Source of the DNA: Legionellaceae bacterium UBA6148
Lineage (GTDB): Bacteria; Pseudomonadota; Gammaproteobacteria; Legionellales; Legionellaceae
Length of the DNA stretch: 26,224 nucleotides
Assembly: GCA_002423125.1 (NCBI GenBank)
Contig: DIUW01000006.1
Span: 1 to 26,224, forward strand
Direction of reading: 5' to 3'
Shown here one piece after another: positions 1-7,170 of this stretch (position 1 is its first letter; each line of letters starts with the position of its first letter). The notes beneath the pieces are model-generated. The model was given only the letters and a program-made list of their open reading frames with translations, was not told the DNA's origin and did no database searches. Made by a program: the position numbers and the translations under genes.

Positions 1-45
1 TTGTCAAACGTTTTTTTACTTTTTTTTAAATTATTTTCAAATTAA

Positions 46-103
46 TTAAATTTCAGTGCAATAGGCCATCGTAGTAGCCTTCAACTGCTTTTTCCAGGTT
101 TAA
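46..103. repeat. Right half-copy of palindromic repeat family A
   Basis: These 58 bases are identical, base for base, to 25877-25934, where they form the right arm of a much larger palindrome. Here the left arm and centre are missing; 1-45 is AT-rich and unrelated. The copy ends in CCAGGTTTAA, whose last bases include the TTA at 100-102 that is the murI stop codon on the minus strand, so the repeat abuts and supplies the end of murI. Another, shortened copy is at 2595-2635, upstream of the gene that precedes murI. Confidence 0.85.
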
Positions 104-924
104 GCGTCAATCAATTCAATGTCGTTTATATTGAGTGGTTCACCTAGGAATATTTCACCAACGGATTGGAAGCGTGGCGATGAGTCGGTAACAAGATAAC
201 TGACGTTGCCTCGCTCAGCTTCAACCGTTGTTAATAGTTGCTTTTCAGCTAATTGTTGATATAGAGCAGATGCAGTAGCTTCGCCAGAATCGACCATGGT
301 AACAGACGGAGGAAGGAGCAATGATAGAGCGGGTTTAAAAACAGGGAAGTGCGTACAACCTAATAAGAGAGTGTCTTCTGTTGAAAAATCATCTAAATAA
401 TAATGTAAGGCTTCGCGCGTCACGGCATTATTGACCATACCCTCTTCCGCGAGTGCAACCAACAAGCTACATGCGCGGGCACGAACGGTGGATTGAGGAA
501 GTCGCATGTGAATCAGATTTTGGTATGCATTGGATGCAATGGTTGTTTCAGTTGCAAAAACGGCGATATGTTGGTTTTTTGTAGCACTAACCGCCGCTTG
601 GGATCCGGGATCAACAACCCCCATGACGAGCATATCAGGTAAAATGGCTTGTAAGTGGGGAAGAGCTGCCGTGGTTGCCGTGTTACACGCGATAACGATT
701 GCTTTAACGCGTCGCTCAACTAATATCCGTGTCATTTGAATTGCATACTGTTGAACGGTGTCAGGACTTTTCGTGCCATAAGGCAGCCTAGCAGTATCGC
801 CTAAGTAGATGAACGACTCCTGCGGAAGTGCTTTTCGCAATGCCCGAAGGACGGCTAAGCCTCCCATACCTGAGTCGAAGACTCCAATGGGGAGGTGAGT
901 GATCGTTTGGATTTGATTAGCCAT
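100..924 (-). CDS. murI: Glutamate racemase
   Basis: Interconverts L- and D-glutamate to supply D-glutamate for peptidoglycan precursors in the cytoplasm. The 274-residue protein has the family's normal length. It shows the N-terminal GVFDSGMGG motif (residues 14-22), the first catalytic cysteine in ACNTATTAAL (Cys80) and the second in LLGCTHFP (Cys190), the expected two-base racemase pair. I chose ATG at 924; an in-frame ATG at 960 would add 12 charged residues lying inside the upstream gene. The ATG at 924 overlaps the stop of the upstream gene in ATGGCTAA (8 nt), so translation is probably coupled. No separate promoter is visible. The stop codon lies at the edge of repeat family A. Identification is very secure. 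Confidence 0.97.
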   Translation of the reverse strand: MANQIQTITHLPIGVFDSGMGGLAVLRALRKALPQESFIYLGDTARLPYGTKSPDTVQQYAIQMTRILVERRVKAIVIACNTATTAALPHLQAILPDMLVMGVVDPGSQAAVSATKNQHIAVFATETTIASNAYQNLIHMRLPQSTVRARACSLLVALAEEGMVNNAVTREALHYYLDDFSTEDTLLLGCTHFPVFKPALSLLLPPSVTMVDSGEATASALYQQLAEKQLLTTVEAERGNVSYLVTDSSPRFQSVGEIFLGEPLNINDIELIDA

Positions 925-2539
925 GTTGTGATCCCGGTCCCGGAGACTCCTCTGGATCATCCAAGGCCGCTCTTTTTAGCTCCTCTTCTCTGCCCTTCTC
1001 TATCCTAGCCTTTTCCTGCCGTAGATCCTGCAGCAGACGTTCGTATGTTGGCTGATCTGGCGCCCTTTCTATGCTCTTACGCAGTTCCGTTATGCGATTA
1101 TGATCAAAGAAACCCTCTCCAAGCTGGCTATTATATTTTTTATGTATCGCTGCAATTTTTTCAGTTCGTTTTTTTGTGTTAGCCCTTTCAGATTTAACTG
1201 CTATTATCGCATCGTCAAACGTATACTTGGCTTTCGCTCCTGGAAAATGACTATTGATAAAGCGACTATTGCTCCATGATGGTCTATCACATTCTACGTA
1301 ATTTTTAATTTCCACCCCAGGGAGCAGCACCAATAAAGCAGCATGCAGCATTGCGGCCATTTCAGGATCTTCTCCTCTGATTTGGACAGGACCTTCCTGA
1401 TAATTTATTGCATACATTTTTGCCATTTCTAGTGCAGCCGTTCGTTTCTGATCGAGGTCTAGATTCGTGGAACAATCCGTTACTTTATTATGCTCTCGAT
1501 GCTGAATCACTAATAACAATGCTGGCTTGTTCTTATCTTTACCGAATTCATAATTCCGAACAGAATAAGGGATCTCTGTTTCTAATAAGGCAGCACGACG
1601 GATAGGTGCTGCATCAGCGCCACTACTTTTTACTGGATCAGTGCCACCATTCATGAGTGTTGACGGTACAGGAGAAGCTTTTCCTGCCAATAGAGTCAAT
1701 CGATTAATTTGCTCTTTGTCTGTACATATTCCATGTCCAATACCGTTACCGTCAACGCCTATCTGTACACTCCAATTCGCGGCTATACGTGCGGTTGAAA
1801 GTTCTCTTGTAGGAGGTGAGACCGGTGGGAATATTTTATAATCATTGCGTGCCTGGCGATTGTAGTCAGATAATGATTTATTCAATAGTGTTACGGCGGC
1901 ATTGTAATCGGTCATCGCTTTTTTTAGATCACCTGGCCCGGCTGACTCTGCTGCAATCGTCTTCTGTAGCTCTTTTCTACACTGACTCATCCTTTGAGCT
2001 TCAGCTCTTATTCTATCGACTATATCGATTAGGCCTTTCAACTCATCGAGCTTGGTTTGTAAGTGCTCTCGATCGGGTTGGGGAATTTGTGCTGTCGCAG
2101 TATTCAATGCCGCTTGTGCTGCAACGCAATCTTTGTCTACAGCGTCCCTCACCGTATCAATATTTTTTTCATCTAGGAAATATAATGCAGTCTTTTCTAA
2201 TAAAATAGCCTGTTTTTTTGCAATCGAGGTAGCAAGGCGGGTTATTTGGCCTTGAAAGGTAGTGGACGCAGTACGATCGAATTCAACTGTATCGATTTGT
2301 TCAGCAAAAATAGCCCCGTATTCAATCAATGTCTTGTTGATATTTTCACAAAAACTAGTAAGGTTTTTGGCAACTATCTTATTATCTGTATCATCTAATA
2401 AAGGGGCGTTCCAAATAACAGACAATTGCTCCTGAATTAATTGCAATGCAGCCATTTTTTTCTTTACTACTTCTGCATGGCCGTGGGTATCAATCCGATT
2501 AATAAAATTGATAAAGTCATCTATATTCTTATAAGGCAT
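917..2539 (-). CDS. Unrecognised coiled-coil protein, candidate Dot/Icm-type effector
   Basis: I do not recognise a family for this 540-residue protein. It has no signal peptide or membrane segment. Residues 20-235 are mostly predicted helix with heptad-like stretches (for example 155-235). A proline-rich break (FPPVSPP, 237-243) leads to a mixed middle region, with hydrophobic blocks at 340-346 and 396-410 (AAMLHAALLVLLPGV). Residues 450-525 are a second, highly charged helical region. The C-terminus GREEELKRAALDDPEES (516-532) followed by small and polar residues resembles the E-block secretion signals of Legionella and Coxiella Dot/Icm substrates. ATG at 2539 follows a good CGGAG ribosome site. 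It ends inside the murI start (8-nt overlap), and repeats of family A lie on both sides of the pair. Effector status is inference only. Confidence 0.8.
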   Translation of the reverse strand: MPYKNIDDFINFINRIDTHGHAEVVKKKMAALQLIQEQLSVIWNAPLLDDTDNKIVAKNLTSFCENINKTLIEYGAIFAEQIDTVEFDRTASTTFQGQITRLATSIAKKQAILLEKTALYFLDEKNIDTVRDAVDKDCVAAQAALNTATAQIPQPDREHLQTKLDELKGLIDIVDRIRAEAQRMSQCRKELQKTIAAESAGPGDLKKAMTDYNAAVTLLNKSLSDYNRQARNDYKIFPPVSPPTRELSTARIAANWSVQIGVDGNGIGHGICTDKEQINRLTLLAGKASPVPSTLMNGGTDPVKSSGADAAPIRRAALLETEIPYSVRNYEFGKDKNKPALLLVIQHREHNKVTDCSTNLDLDQKRTAALEMAKMYAINYQEGPVQIRGEDPEMAAMLHAALLVLLPGVEIKNYVECDRPSWSNSRFINSHFPGAKAKYTFDDAIIAVKSERANTKKRTEKIAAIHKKYNSQLGEGFFDHNRITELRKSIERAPDQPTYERLLQDLRQEKARIEKGREEELKRAALDDPEESPGPGSQHG

Positions 2540-2594
2540 TTCAATCTCCGCGATTCAAATTCGTTGCCTAAACACTTCATGAAGACGATTGATC

Positions 2595-2635
2595 TTTAAC
2601 CTGGAAAAAGCAGTTGAAGCTTTCTCCAGGTTTAA
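2595..2635. repeat. Shortened copy of palindromic repeat family A
   Basis: TTTAACCTGGAAAAAGC is followed after a short spacer by GCTTTCTCCAGGTTTAA, giving a compact hairpin. The two arms match the outer ends of the large palindrome at 25747-25934, with the whole interior removed, as expected for an internal deletion derivative. It sits between the start of the 540-residue protein gene (2539) and the IR element at 2727, so it could lie in that gene's leader. Confidence 0.75.
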
Positions 2636-2726
2636 TTAATTTTCGTCTGCCGAAGAGAGTGGATCGGCATTCTTGAATTAACTATAGCATAAAATTAGTT
2701 TATTTACTGATCATATTGATTACACC

Positions 2727-2852
2727 AGAAGTTCTCAATATGGAGATCATGATTTGAACTGCATCATTGTCATCCCCGCGCAGGCTGGGATGACAGTACT
2801 GGGTTGGAGGCGATCCTTGTGTAATTTATAAGCTCCATATTGAGAACTGCTG
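2727..2852. repeat. Inverted-repeat element with inner hairpin (MITE-like)
   Basis: Terminal arms GTTCTCAATATGGAG (2731-2745) and CTCCATATTGAGAAC (2833-2847) are perfect 15-bp inverted repeats, with weaker pairing further out. Inside, GTCATCCC and GGGATGAC around 2769-2794 form an 8-bp stem of the kind seen in dispersed proteobacterial intergenic repeats. It lies directly after the stop of the small lipoprotein gene (2856) and might serve as its 3' hairpin. The gene-free stretch 2540-2855 holds this element, the family A remnant at 2595-2635, and otherwise AT-rich sequence with no convincing ORF. Confidence 0.6.
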
Positions 2853-2855
2853 TGA

Positions 2856-3071
2856 TTACACAACCGGTGGTGCAATACTCACACTTGAGCTTTGAGTGGG
2901 TTGAGGAAGATCGTAAAAGTGGCTGATCATTTCGGAGGTTAGTGGCCGTGGAATGACAAGGTTGGGGCCATTTTGACTTCGTTGATAGAGGTTTTCACCA
3001 TTACTGGCGTAACGTGAACTGCATGCTGTAATCAGGGTTGGTATGATCATTAGAGCGACAAATTTTTTCAC
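2856..3071 (-). CDS. Small lipoprotein, BamC (NlpB)-like N-terminal segment only
   Basis: This 71-residue protein starts with a lipoprotein signal (MKKF, hydrophobic core, lipobox LITAC, Cys17). The mature part, about 54 residues, looks unstructured and carries LVIPRPLTSEMISHFYDLP (38-56). That resembles the N-terminal stretch of BamC, which lies along BamD in the outer-membrane beta-barrel assembly complex. The two folded helix-grip domains of normal BamC (about 340 residues in E. coli) are absent. The position just after dapA, 33 nt downstream on the same strand, matches the classic dapA-nlpB order and is the main support. The start is GTG at 3071 with AAGG about 8 nt upstream. It could instead be an unrelated small lipoprotein. 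Confidence 0.72.
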   Translation of the reverse strand: MKKFVALMIIPTLITACSSRYASNGENLYQRSQNGPNLVIPRPLTSEMISHFYDLPQPTQSSSVSIAPPVV

Positions 3072-3104
3072 GACAAATACCTTATAATTTTAAAGCGTGT
3101 GATA

Positions 3105-3977
3105 TTACACCAAATTCAAGCGACGCAATACTTCTTCCAATGGTGTATGATGATTGAGCGATAATGATGTTAAAGGCAATCGAAGTTCGTCCTCGATTAA
3201 TCCAATACGGTACAACGCCCATTTTGCAGGAATTGGGTTTGACTCAATGAACATCAATTCATGTAATGGCATTAATTGTTCGTGCAAGCTAAAGCATGTG
3301 GCTTTATCACCGTCGAGGGCAGCATCAGCTAGCTTAGCCATCAGTTTAGCAGCAACATTCGCAGTGACGGAAATAACACCTCGAGCACCAGCCAGCATCC
3401 ATTCGGAAGCCGTCAAATCATCACCACTGTATATATCAATACGACCCTCAGAGGCTCGCAACAACTGATGTAATCGATCTAAACTTCCTGTTGCGTCTTT
3501 AATACCGATAATATTTGAGCGGTGCATTAATCGCCCAACGGTTTCTGGTAATAAATCACACGCAGTTCGGCTAGGAACATTATATAAAATAATCGGTATA
3601 GGCACTTCATGCGCTATTTTATTGTAATGTTGAAATAGTCCCTCTTGAGTGGGTCTAATATACGCCGGCGTCATAATGAGAACGGCATCTGCTCCGAGCC
3701 CCATGGCTTGCTTTGTGAGAGCAATACACTCATCGGTTGCATTCGCGGCAGTCCCAGCAATCACCGGAATTCGCTCGGCAGCTTCCTCGATGACTGTTTT
3801 AATGACGAGTAGTTTTTCTTCATGCGTTAAGGTCCCCGATTCACCGGTTGTTCCTGCCGCAACAAGGGCATGCGTTCCAGACTGGATATGCGCGTCAACC
3901 AACTTGCGCAATCGCACTACGTCAACTTGACCATTTTGCATCGGGGTGACTAATGCAACAATGCTTCCTTTAAACAT
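3105..3977 (-). CDS. dapA: 4-hydroxy-tetrahydrodipicolinate synthase
   Basis: Condenses pyruvate with aspartate semialdehyde, the first committed step to diaminopimelate and lysine. With ATG at 3977 the protein is 290 residues, close to E. coli DapA (292). All key positions are visible: GTTGES with Thr43/Thr44, Tyr132 and Arg137 in YNVPSRTACD, and the Schiff-base Lys160 in IIGIKDATG. A GTG three codons upstream (3986) is possible, but the ATG gives the usual MFKGSIVAL start and has AAGTG 6 nt before it. The downstream gene is the BamC-like lipoprotein. Very secure. Confidence 0.97.
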   Translation of the reverse strand: MFKGSIVALVTPMQNGQVDVVRLRKLVDAHIQSGTHALVAAGTTGESGTLTHEEKLLVIKTVIEEAAERIPVIAGTAANATDECIALTKQAMGLGADAVLIMTPAYIRPTQEGLFQHYNKIAHEVPIPIILYNVPSRTACDLLPETVGRLMHRSNIIGIKDATGSLDRLHQLLRASEGRIDIYSGDDLTASEWMLAGARGVISVTANVAAKLMAKLADAALDGDKATCFSLHEQLMPLHELMFIESNPIPAKWALYRIGLIEDELRLPLTSLSLNHHTPLEEVLRRLNLV

Positions 3978-4008
3978 AATATTCACTTGAGTGGTTGATT
4001 TTGTAGTT

Positions 4009-4038
4009 ATCTTACTCGCTAACGATATGGAAGCACAA
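4009..4038 (-). promoter_or_regulatory. Probable sigma-70 promoter of dapA
   Basis: On the minus strand TTGTGC (4038-4033) and TAAGAT (4014-4009) are separated by 18 nt. They lie about 32 nt upstream of the chosen dapA ATG. It is a consensus-like match only. Confidence 0.4.
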
Positions 4039-4060
4039 ATATGTGTTATTAAGCCACACG

Positions 4061-4088
4061 TTGAAACATAAATGGTCTACAATATAAC
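4061..4088 (+). promoter_or_regulatory. Probable sigma-70 promoter of the glycine-zipper lipoprotein gene
   Basis: TTGAAA (4061-4066) and TATAAC (4083-4088) are 16 nt apart, 32 nt before the ATG at 4120. Transcription from it would begin after the more upstream in-frame ATG at 4072, which supports the later start. Confidence 0.5.
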
Positions 4089-4119
4089 TGAAGCAATTAT
4101 ATTAATAAGGAATGCGATC

Positions 4120-4371
4120 ATGAAGACAACCATTATAACAGGAGTCATCTTAGGTGCTACGTTAGCCTTGGGTGGTTGCACCTCTACGCAAGTTGGCACA
4201 ACGACAGGTGCAGCCGCTGGAGCAGGCCTTGGTTACGCAGTCAGTGGCGGTAGCGCGTTAGGCACTGTCGTTGGTGCGGGCGCAGGGGCATTAGTTGGTC
4301 ATCAAATTGGCCAATCACAAGATCGACGATATTATCGTTATGGATATTATCGCCATGGATATTATTACTAA
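4120..4371 (+). CDS. Glycine-zipper outer-membrane lipoprotein
   Basis: An 83-residue lipoprotein of the SlyB/Rick_17kDa-like glycine-zipper type. The signal peptide MKTTIITGVILGATLALGG ends at lipobox Cys20. It is followed by a Gly/Ala-rich stretch of about 45 residues with small residues at regular spacing (GAAAGAGLGYAVSG, then GAGAGALVGHQIG), which can pack as a membrane hairpin, and a Tyr/Arg/His-rich tail (RRYYRYGYYRHGYYY). Such proteins sit in the cell envelope and are often stress-induced; exact function is unknown. ATG at 4120 has AAGGA 8 nt upstream and makes residue 1 the start of a proper signal peptide. A palindromic element begins 69 nt after the stop. Confidence 0.85.
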   Translation: MKTTIITGVILGATLALGGCTSTQVGTTTGAAAGAGLGYAVSGGSALGTVVGAGAGALVGHQIGQSQDRRYYRYGYYRHGYYY

Positions 4372-4396
4372 CGAGTGGTGTTTTTTTTAAGCTATA

Positions 4397-4420
4397 CCAT
4401 CGGAAGTGAAGATACTGGAT
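4397..4420. repeat. Short dispersed repeat, copy 1
   Basis: A 24-base stretch containing GAAGATACTGGAT is repeated at 25968-25991 in the same orientation with one mismatch (CGGAAGTG here, CGGAAATG there). Similarity continues a few bases to the left (TATAC). It immediately precedes the direct-repeat-flanked palindrome at 4426-4568. Confidence 0.65.
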
Positions 4421-4425
4421 TTGCT

Positions 4426-4568
4426 CTAGCGTCTTGTCCAGGGCTGTCCCACCTAGACGTAGTCTTTGCGAACGAAGTGAATCCAGGGTTCCGTGCTTTA
4501 AACCCTAGATTGCTTCACTGCGTTCGCAAAGACGACATTTAGATGGGACAGCCCTAGCGTCTTGTCCA
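4426..4568. mobile_element. 113-bp palindromic element flanked by 15-bp direct repeats
   Basis: The core (4441-4553) starts with GGGCTGTCCCA and ends with its reverse complement (4544-4554). Further in, GTCTTTGCGAACG pairs with CGTTCGCAAAGAC and AGGGTT with AACCCT, so most of the core folds into one long stem. CTAGCGTCTTGTCCA occurs directly on each side (4426-4440 and 4554-4568), consistent with a target duplication or a repeat unit. No transposase is encoded. The GTCTTTGCGA type of arm resembles dispersed intergenic repeats known from several bacteria. The gene-free stretch 4372-4635 contains nothing else I can name. Confidence 0.65.
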
Positions 4569-4635
4569 TGTTTATTTCCACTCGACTCAAAGTTTAGTTA
4601 AACTACGAGAATAAACCATTACATTAAGTATTATT

Positions 4636-7170
4636 TTGAACAATCGATCTGATTTATTTTCAGAAATGGCACGTGGCACGACGATTATCACACCCAATAA
4701 TCGCTTGAGCAATCAGTTATTACGTGATTTTATTCATACAACCACAAACACCGTGCATGATAAACCGCGCTGTCTGCCTTATCCTACATTTATACGGGAT
4801 TGTTTCAACCAGGTGCAACACCATCACACCCATCTGCCTCATCCCATTTTATTCAGTTCGCATCAAGAGCGCGTTCTGTGGCAGTCGGTTATCAGTAATA
4901 ACGATACTTATCCGTGTACAGACGGCTTATTGCAGGAAGTACACGATGCTTGGATGCGTTGCCAACTTTGGGGGATTGATATTGAATCCGATGATTTTTT
5001 AGCAACACCGCAGACACAACAATTTCAACAATGGCATCACCATTTTCTTAATCATTTAAAACAAAAAAATGCCATCACCGAAGCGCAACTCGTTCCTTAC
5101 TTACTGAGTTTTCCTCTTGATATGCTATCTAATCGAATGATCTGGGTATCGTTTGACGATTTCACTCCACAGCAACAACAGCTTCGGGCGGCATTGGCTA
5201 CACTGGGGCATGATTATGATATCAAAATACGTCCTCAAACAACTCAACTTTGTGCAGCTAATGACGCGCGAGATGAACTGGATCAGCTCATTCTGTGGCT
5301 AACCGCACAATTGGATGCCAAAACACCACGTATTGCAGTGATTGTTCCCGATTTACAGCAACAATCAACCACCTTACAACGACGTTTGCTGCAACGTATT
5401 CCGGCAAGCCAATTTGAGCTTTCGTTAGGAAACTCATTTACCGATTACCCTTTAGTCTCTCACGCACTTCATTGGTTGGCGCTCGATAAAACAATGTTGA
5501 GCAATCATCAAGTACGATTACTCTTACATTCACCTTATCTCGGTGGCGCTCTTTCTGAATTTACAGCGCGATCAAAATTACTTGAAGAGAGTCACATGCT
5601 ACAAGAAGCAATGATTCCCTACCCCCTTTTACTCTCAATACTTCAAAAAGCATCGCCACAATTGCATGACCTGCTAGAGCAACTATCCAATTACCCAAGC
5701 GAGGCAACACCTTTTGAGTGGATTGCAGCATTTAAAAAACGCTTAAGCCAACTTGAGTTCCCAGGTGAGTACACACTCAATTCATCTGCTTTTCAAACGT
5801 TTCAACGCTTACAAACACTCTTTGATGATTTTTTACCTTTAGCACTTGTGCATGAACGCATGACACACCATCAGGCTCTAAATGAATTTTGTAATATTGC
5901 AAAAAAAACAGTATTTCAGGTACGTAAGATACCACGTCCTATTCAAGTGCTCGGTTTATTGGAAGCCTCGGGATGTGAATTTGATAGCATTTGGGTGATG
6001 GGATTGACGGATCAATGTTTACCACAAAAAGTTCGATTAACACCCTTTATACCCTTATCGATTCAGCGTGATAGGCACATGCCCCACGCTCTTCCAGAAC
6101 GTGAGTTGCAATTAGCCAAGCAATTACTCGACCGCTTGCATCATGGCTGCAAAGAGTGCGTATTCAGCTATCCTCAACTGACTGGGGACACGCCTAATTT
6201 ACCAAGTCCATTGGTTCGAGATCTGCCTCTATATAAAACTCTCTCGCCCCCAGCATTATGCAGGGATTCACTTCTTAAAGAATACCAAGAGCACTATGCC
6301 TATCCCCTCACAGAGAACGAAGCATTTTCAGGAGGAACCGCTTTACTTGCGAACCAAGCTAAGTGCCCTTTTCGCGCATTTGCAGCTCATCGCTTGCATA
6401 CACGAGAAGGTTTAAAGCAGTCAACGGGTTTGAATAATGCCGAACGTGGACAAGTGATACATAAGATTTTAGAGGTTATTTGGACAACATTGGGTAGCCA
6501 AGCCGGACTACTCAATTGCACATCGGACAATCTAGATATACTGATTGAGAGCACGATTCACACGACACTTACACCGATCGCTCAACAGCGGTCGATCTCT
6601 TTCTCACCACTGATTCAATTAATTGAACACCAGCGTCTTAAATGCCTTGTTCTTGCCAGTTTAGCGTGGGAAAAGCAACGCGCTCCATTTGTAGTTAAAG
6701 CCATTGAGCAAGCCTTCACACTACCTTTAGCAGGTCTTAATTTTAATGTGCGTGTTGATCGGTTAGACATGTTATCAGAGGGTGAGACTTGGGTTATTGA
6801 TTACAAAAGCAGTCTTCCAATCAACAAGCCGTGGAATGAAGTACGTCCTGAGGCACCTCAACTCCTACTTTATGCACTACTTGATACAAGCATCAATGTA
6901 CTATTATTTTTACAACTCAAAACAGGTCAAATTGCATGTAACGGGATTAGTCAGGAAAAACAAGACATCAACGGGCTATCCGCCCTTAAAAAAGACGAAA
7001 CATGGACTGAAAAACGGGCTGAATGGCATGAACGGCTGACAACACTTGCCATCGAATTTCGCGAAGGCCATTGCGTACCGATGCCTCAGCGCAACAGTAC
7101 CTGTTTAACATGTGAATTTAAAGATTTATGCCGATTTCCAAATAATACGAGAGTAGGATCTATAATTTAA
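4636..7170 (+). CDS. AddB/RecB-like PD-(D/E)XK nuclease with Fe-S cysteines, probable DNA repair protein
   Basis: An 844-residue protein matching the 'probable DNA repair protein' group of inactivated-helicase/nuclease fusions related to AddB. The N-terminal part begins TIITPNNRLSNQLL but lacks a Walker A GKT/S loop. The C-terminal nuclease shows RGQVIHKIL (His609), RVDRLD (Asp708) and VIDYKSS (Asp722, Lys724), the expected active site. Cys577 (QAKCPFRAF) with Cys823, Cys826 and Cys832 (C-x2-C-x5-C) matches the AddB 4Fe-4S pattern. The start is uncertain: TTG at 4636 gives the N-terminus usual for the family; ATG at 4666 has no ribosome site. The last 45 bases overlap the convergent glycosyltransferase gene. 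The AddA/UvrD-like helicase often found next to such genes is not adjacent here. Confidence 0.85.
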   Translation: MNNRSDLFSEMARGTTIITPNNRLSNQLLRDFIHTTTNTVHDKPRCLPYPTFIRDCFNQVQHHHTHLPHPILFSSHQERVLWQSVISNNDTYPCTDGLLQEVHDAWMRCQLWGIDIESDDFLATPQTQQFQQWHHHFLNHLKQKNAITEAQLVPYLLSFPLDMLSNRMIWVSFDDFTPQQQQLRAALATLGHDYDIKIRPQTTQLCAANDARDELDQLILWLTAQLDAKTPRIAVIVPDLQQQSTTLQRRLLQRIPASQFELSLGNSFTDYPLVSHALHWLALDKTMLSNHQVRLLLHSPYLGGALSEFTARSKLLEESHMLQEAMIPYPLLLSILQKASPQLHDLLEQLSNYPSEATPFEWIAAFKKRLSQLEFPGEYTLNSSAFQTFQRLQTLFDDFLPLALVHERMTHHQALNEFCNIAKKTVFQVRKIPRPIQVLGLLEASGCEFDSIWVMGLTDQCLPQKVRLTPFIPLSIQRDRHMPHALPERELQLAKQLLDRLHHGCKECVFSYPQLTGDTPNLPSPLVRDLPLYKTLSPPALCRDSLLKEYQEHYAYPLTENEAFSGGTALLANQAKCPFRAFAAHRLHTREGLKQSTGLNNAERGQVIHKILEVIWTTLGSQAGLLNCTSDNLDILIESTIHTTLTPIAQQRSISFSPLIQLIEHQRLKCLVLASLAWEKQRAPFVVKAIEQAFTLPLAGLNFNVRVDRLDMLSEGETWVIDYKSSLPINKPWNEVRPEAPQLLLYALLDTSINVLLFLQLKTGQIACNGISQEKQDINGLSALKKDETWTEKRAEWHERLTTLAIEFREGHCVPMPQRNSTCLTCEFKDLCRFPNNTRVGSII

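Noticed and set aside
1816..2208. 130-codon open frame on the plus strand inside the effector-like gene
   Set aside because: It lies wholly opposite a longer frame with a good ribosome site and protein-like composition, and its own product is Leu/Ser/Arg-rich without motifs.
4072..4119. 16-residue extension of the glycine-zipper lipoprotein
   Set aside because: It overlaps the -10 box of the likely promoter and would bury the signal peptide; ATG at 4120 has AAGGA.
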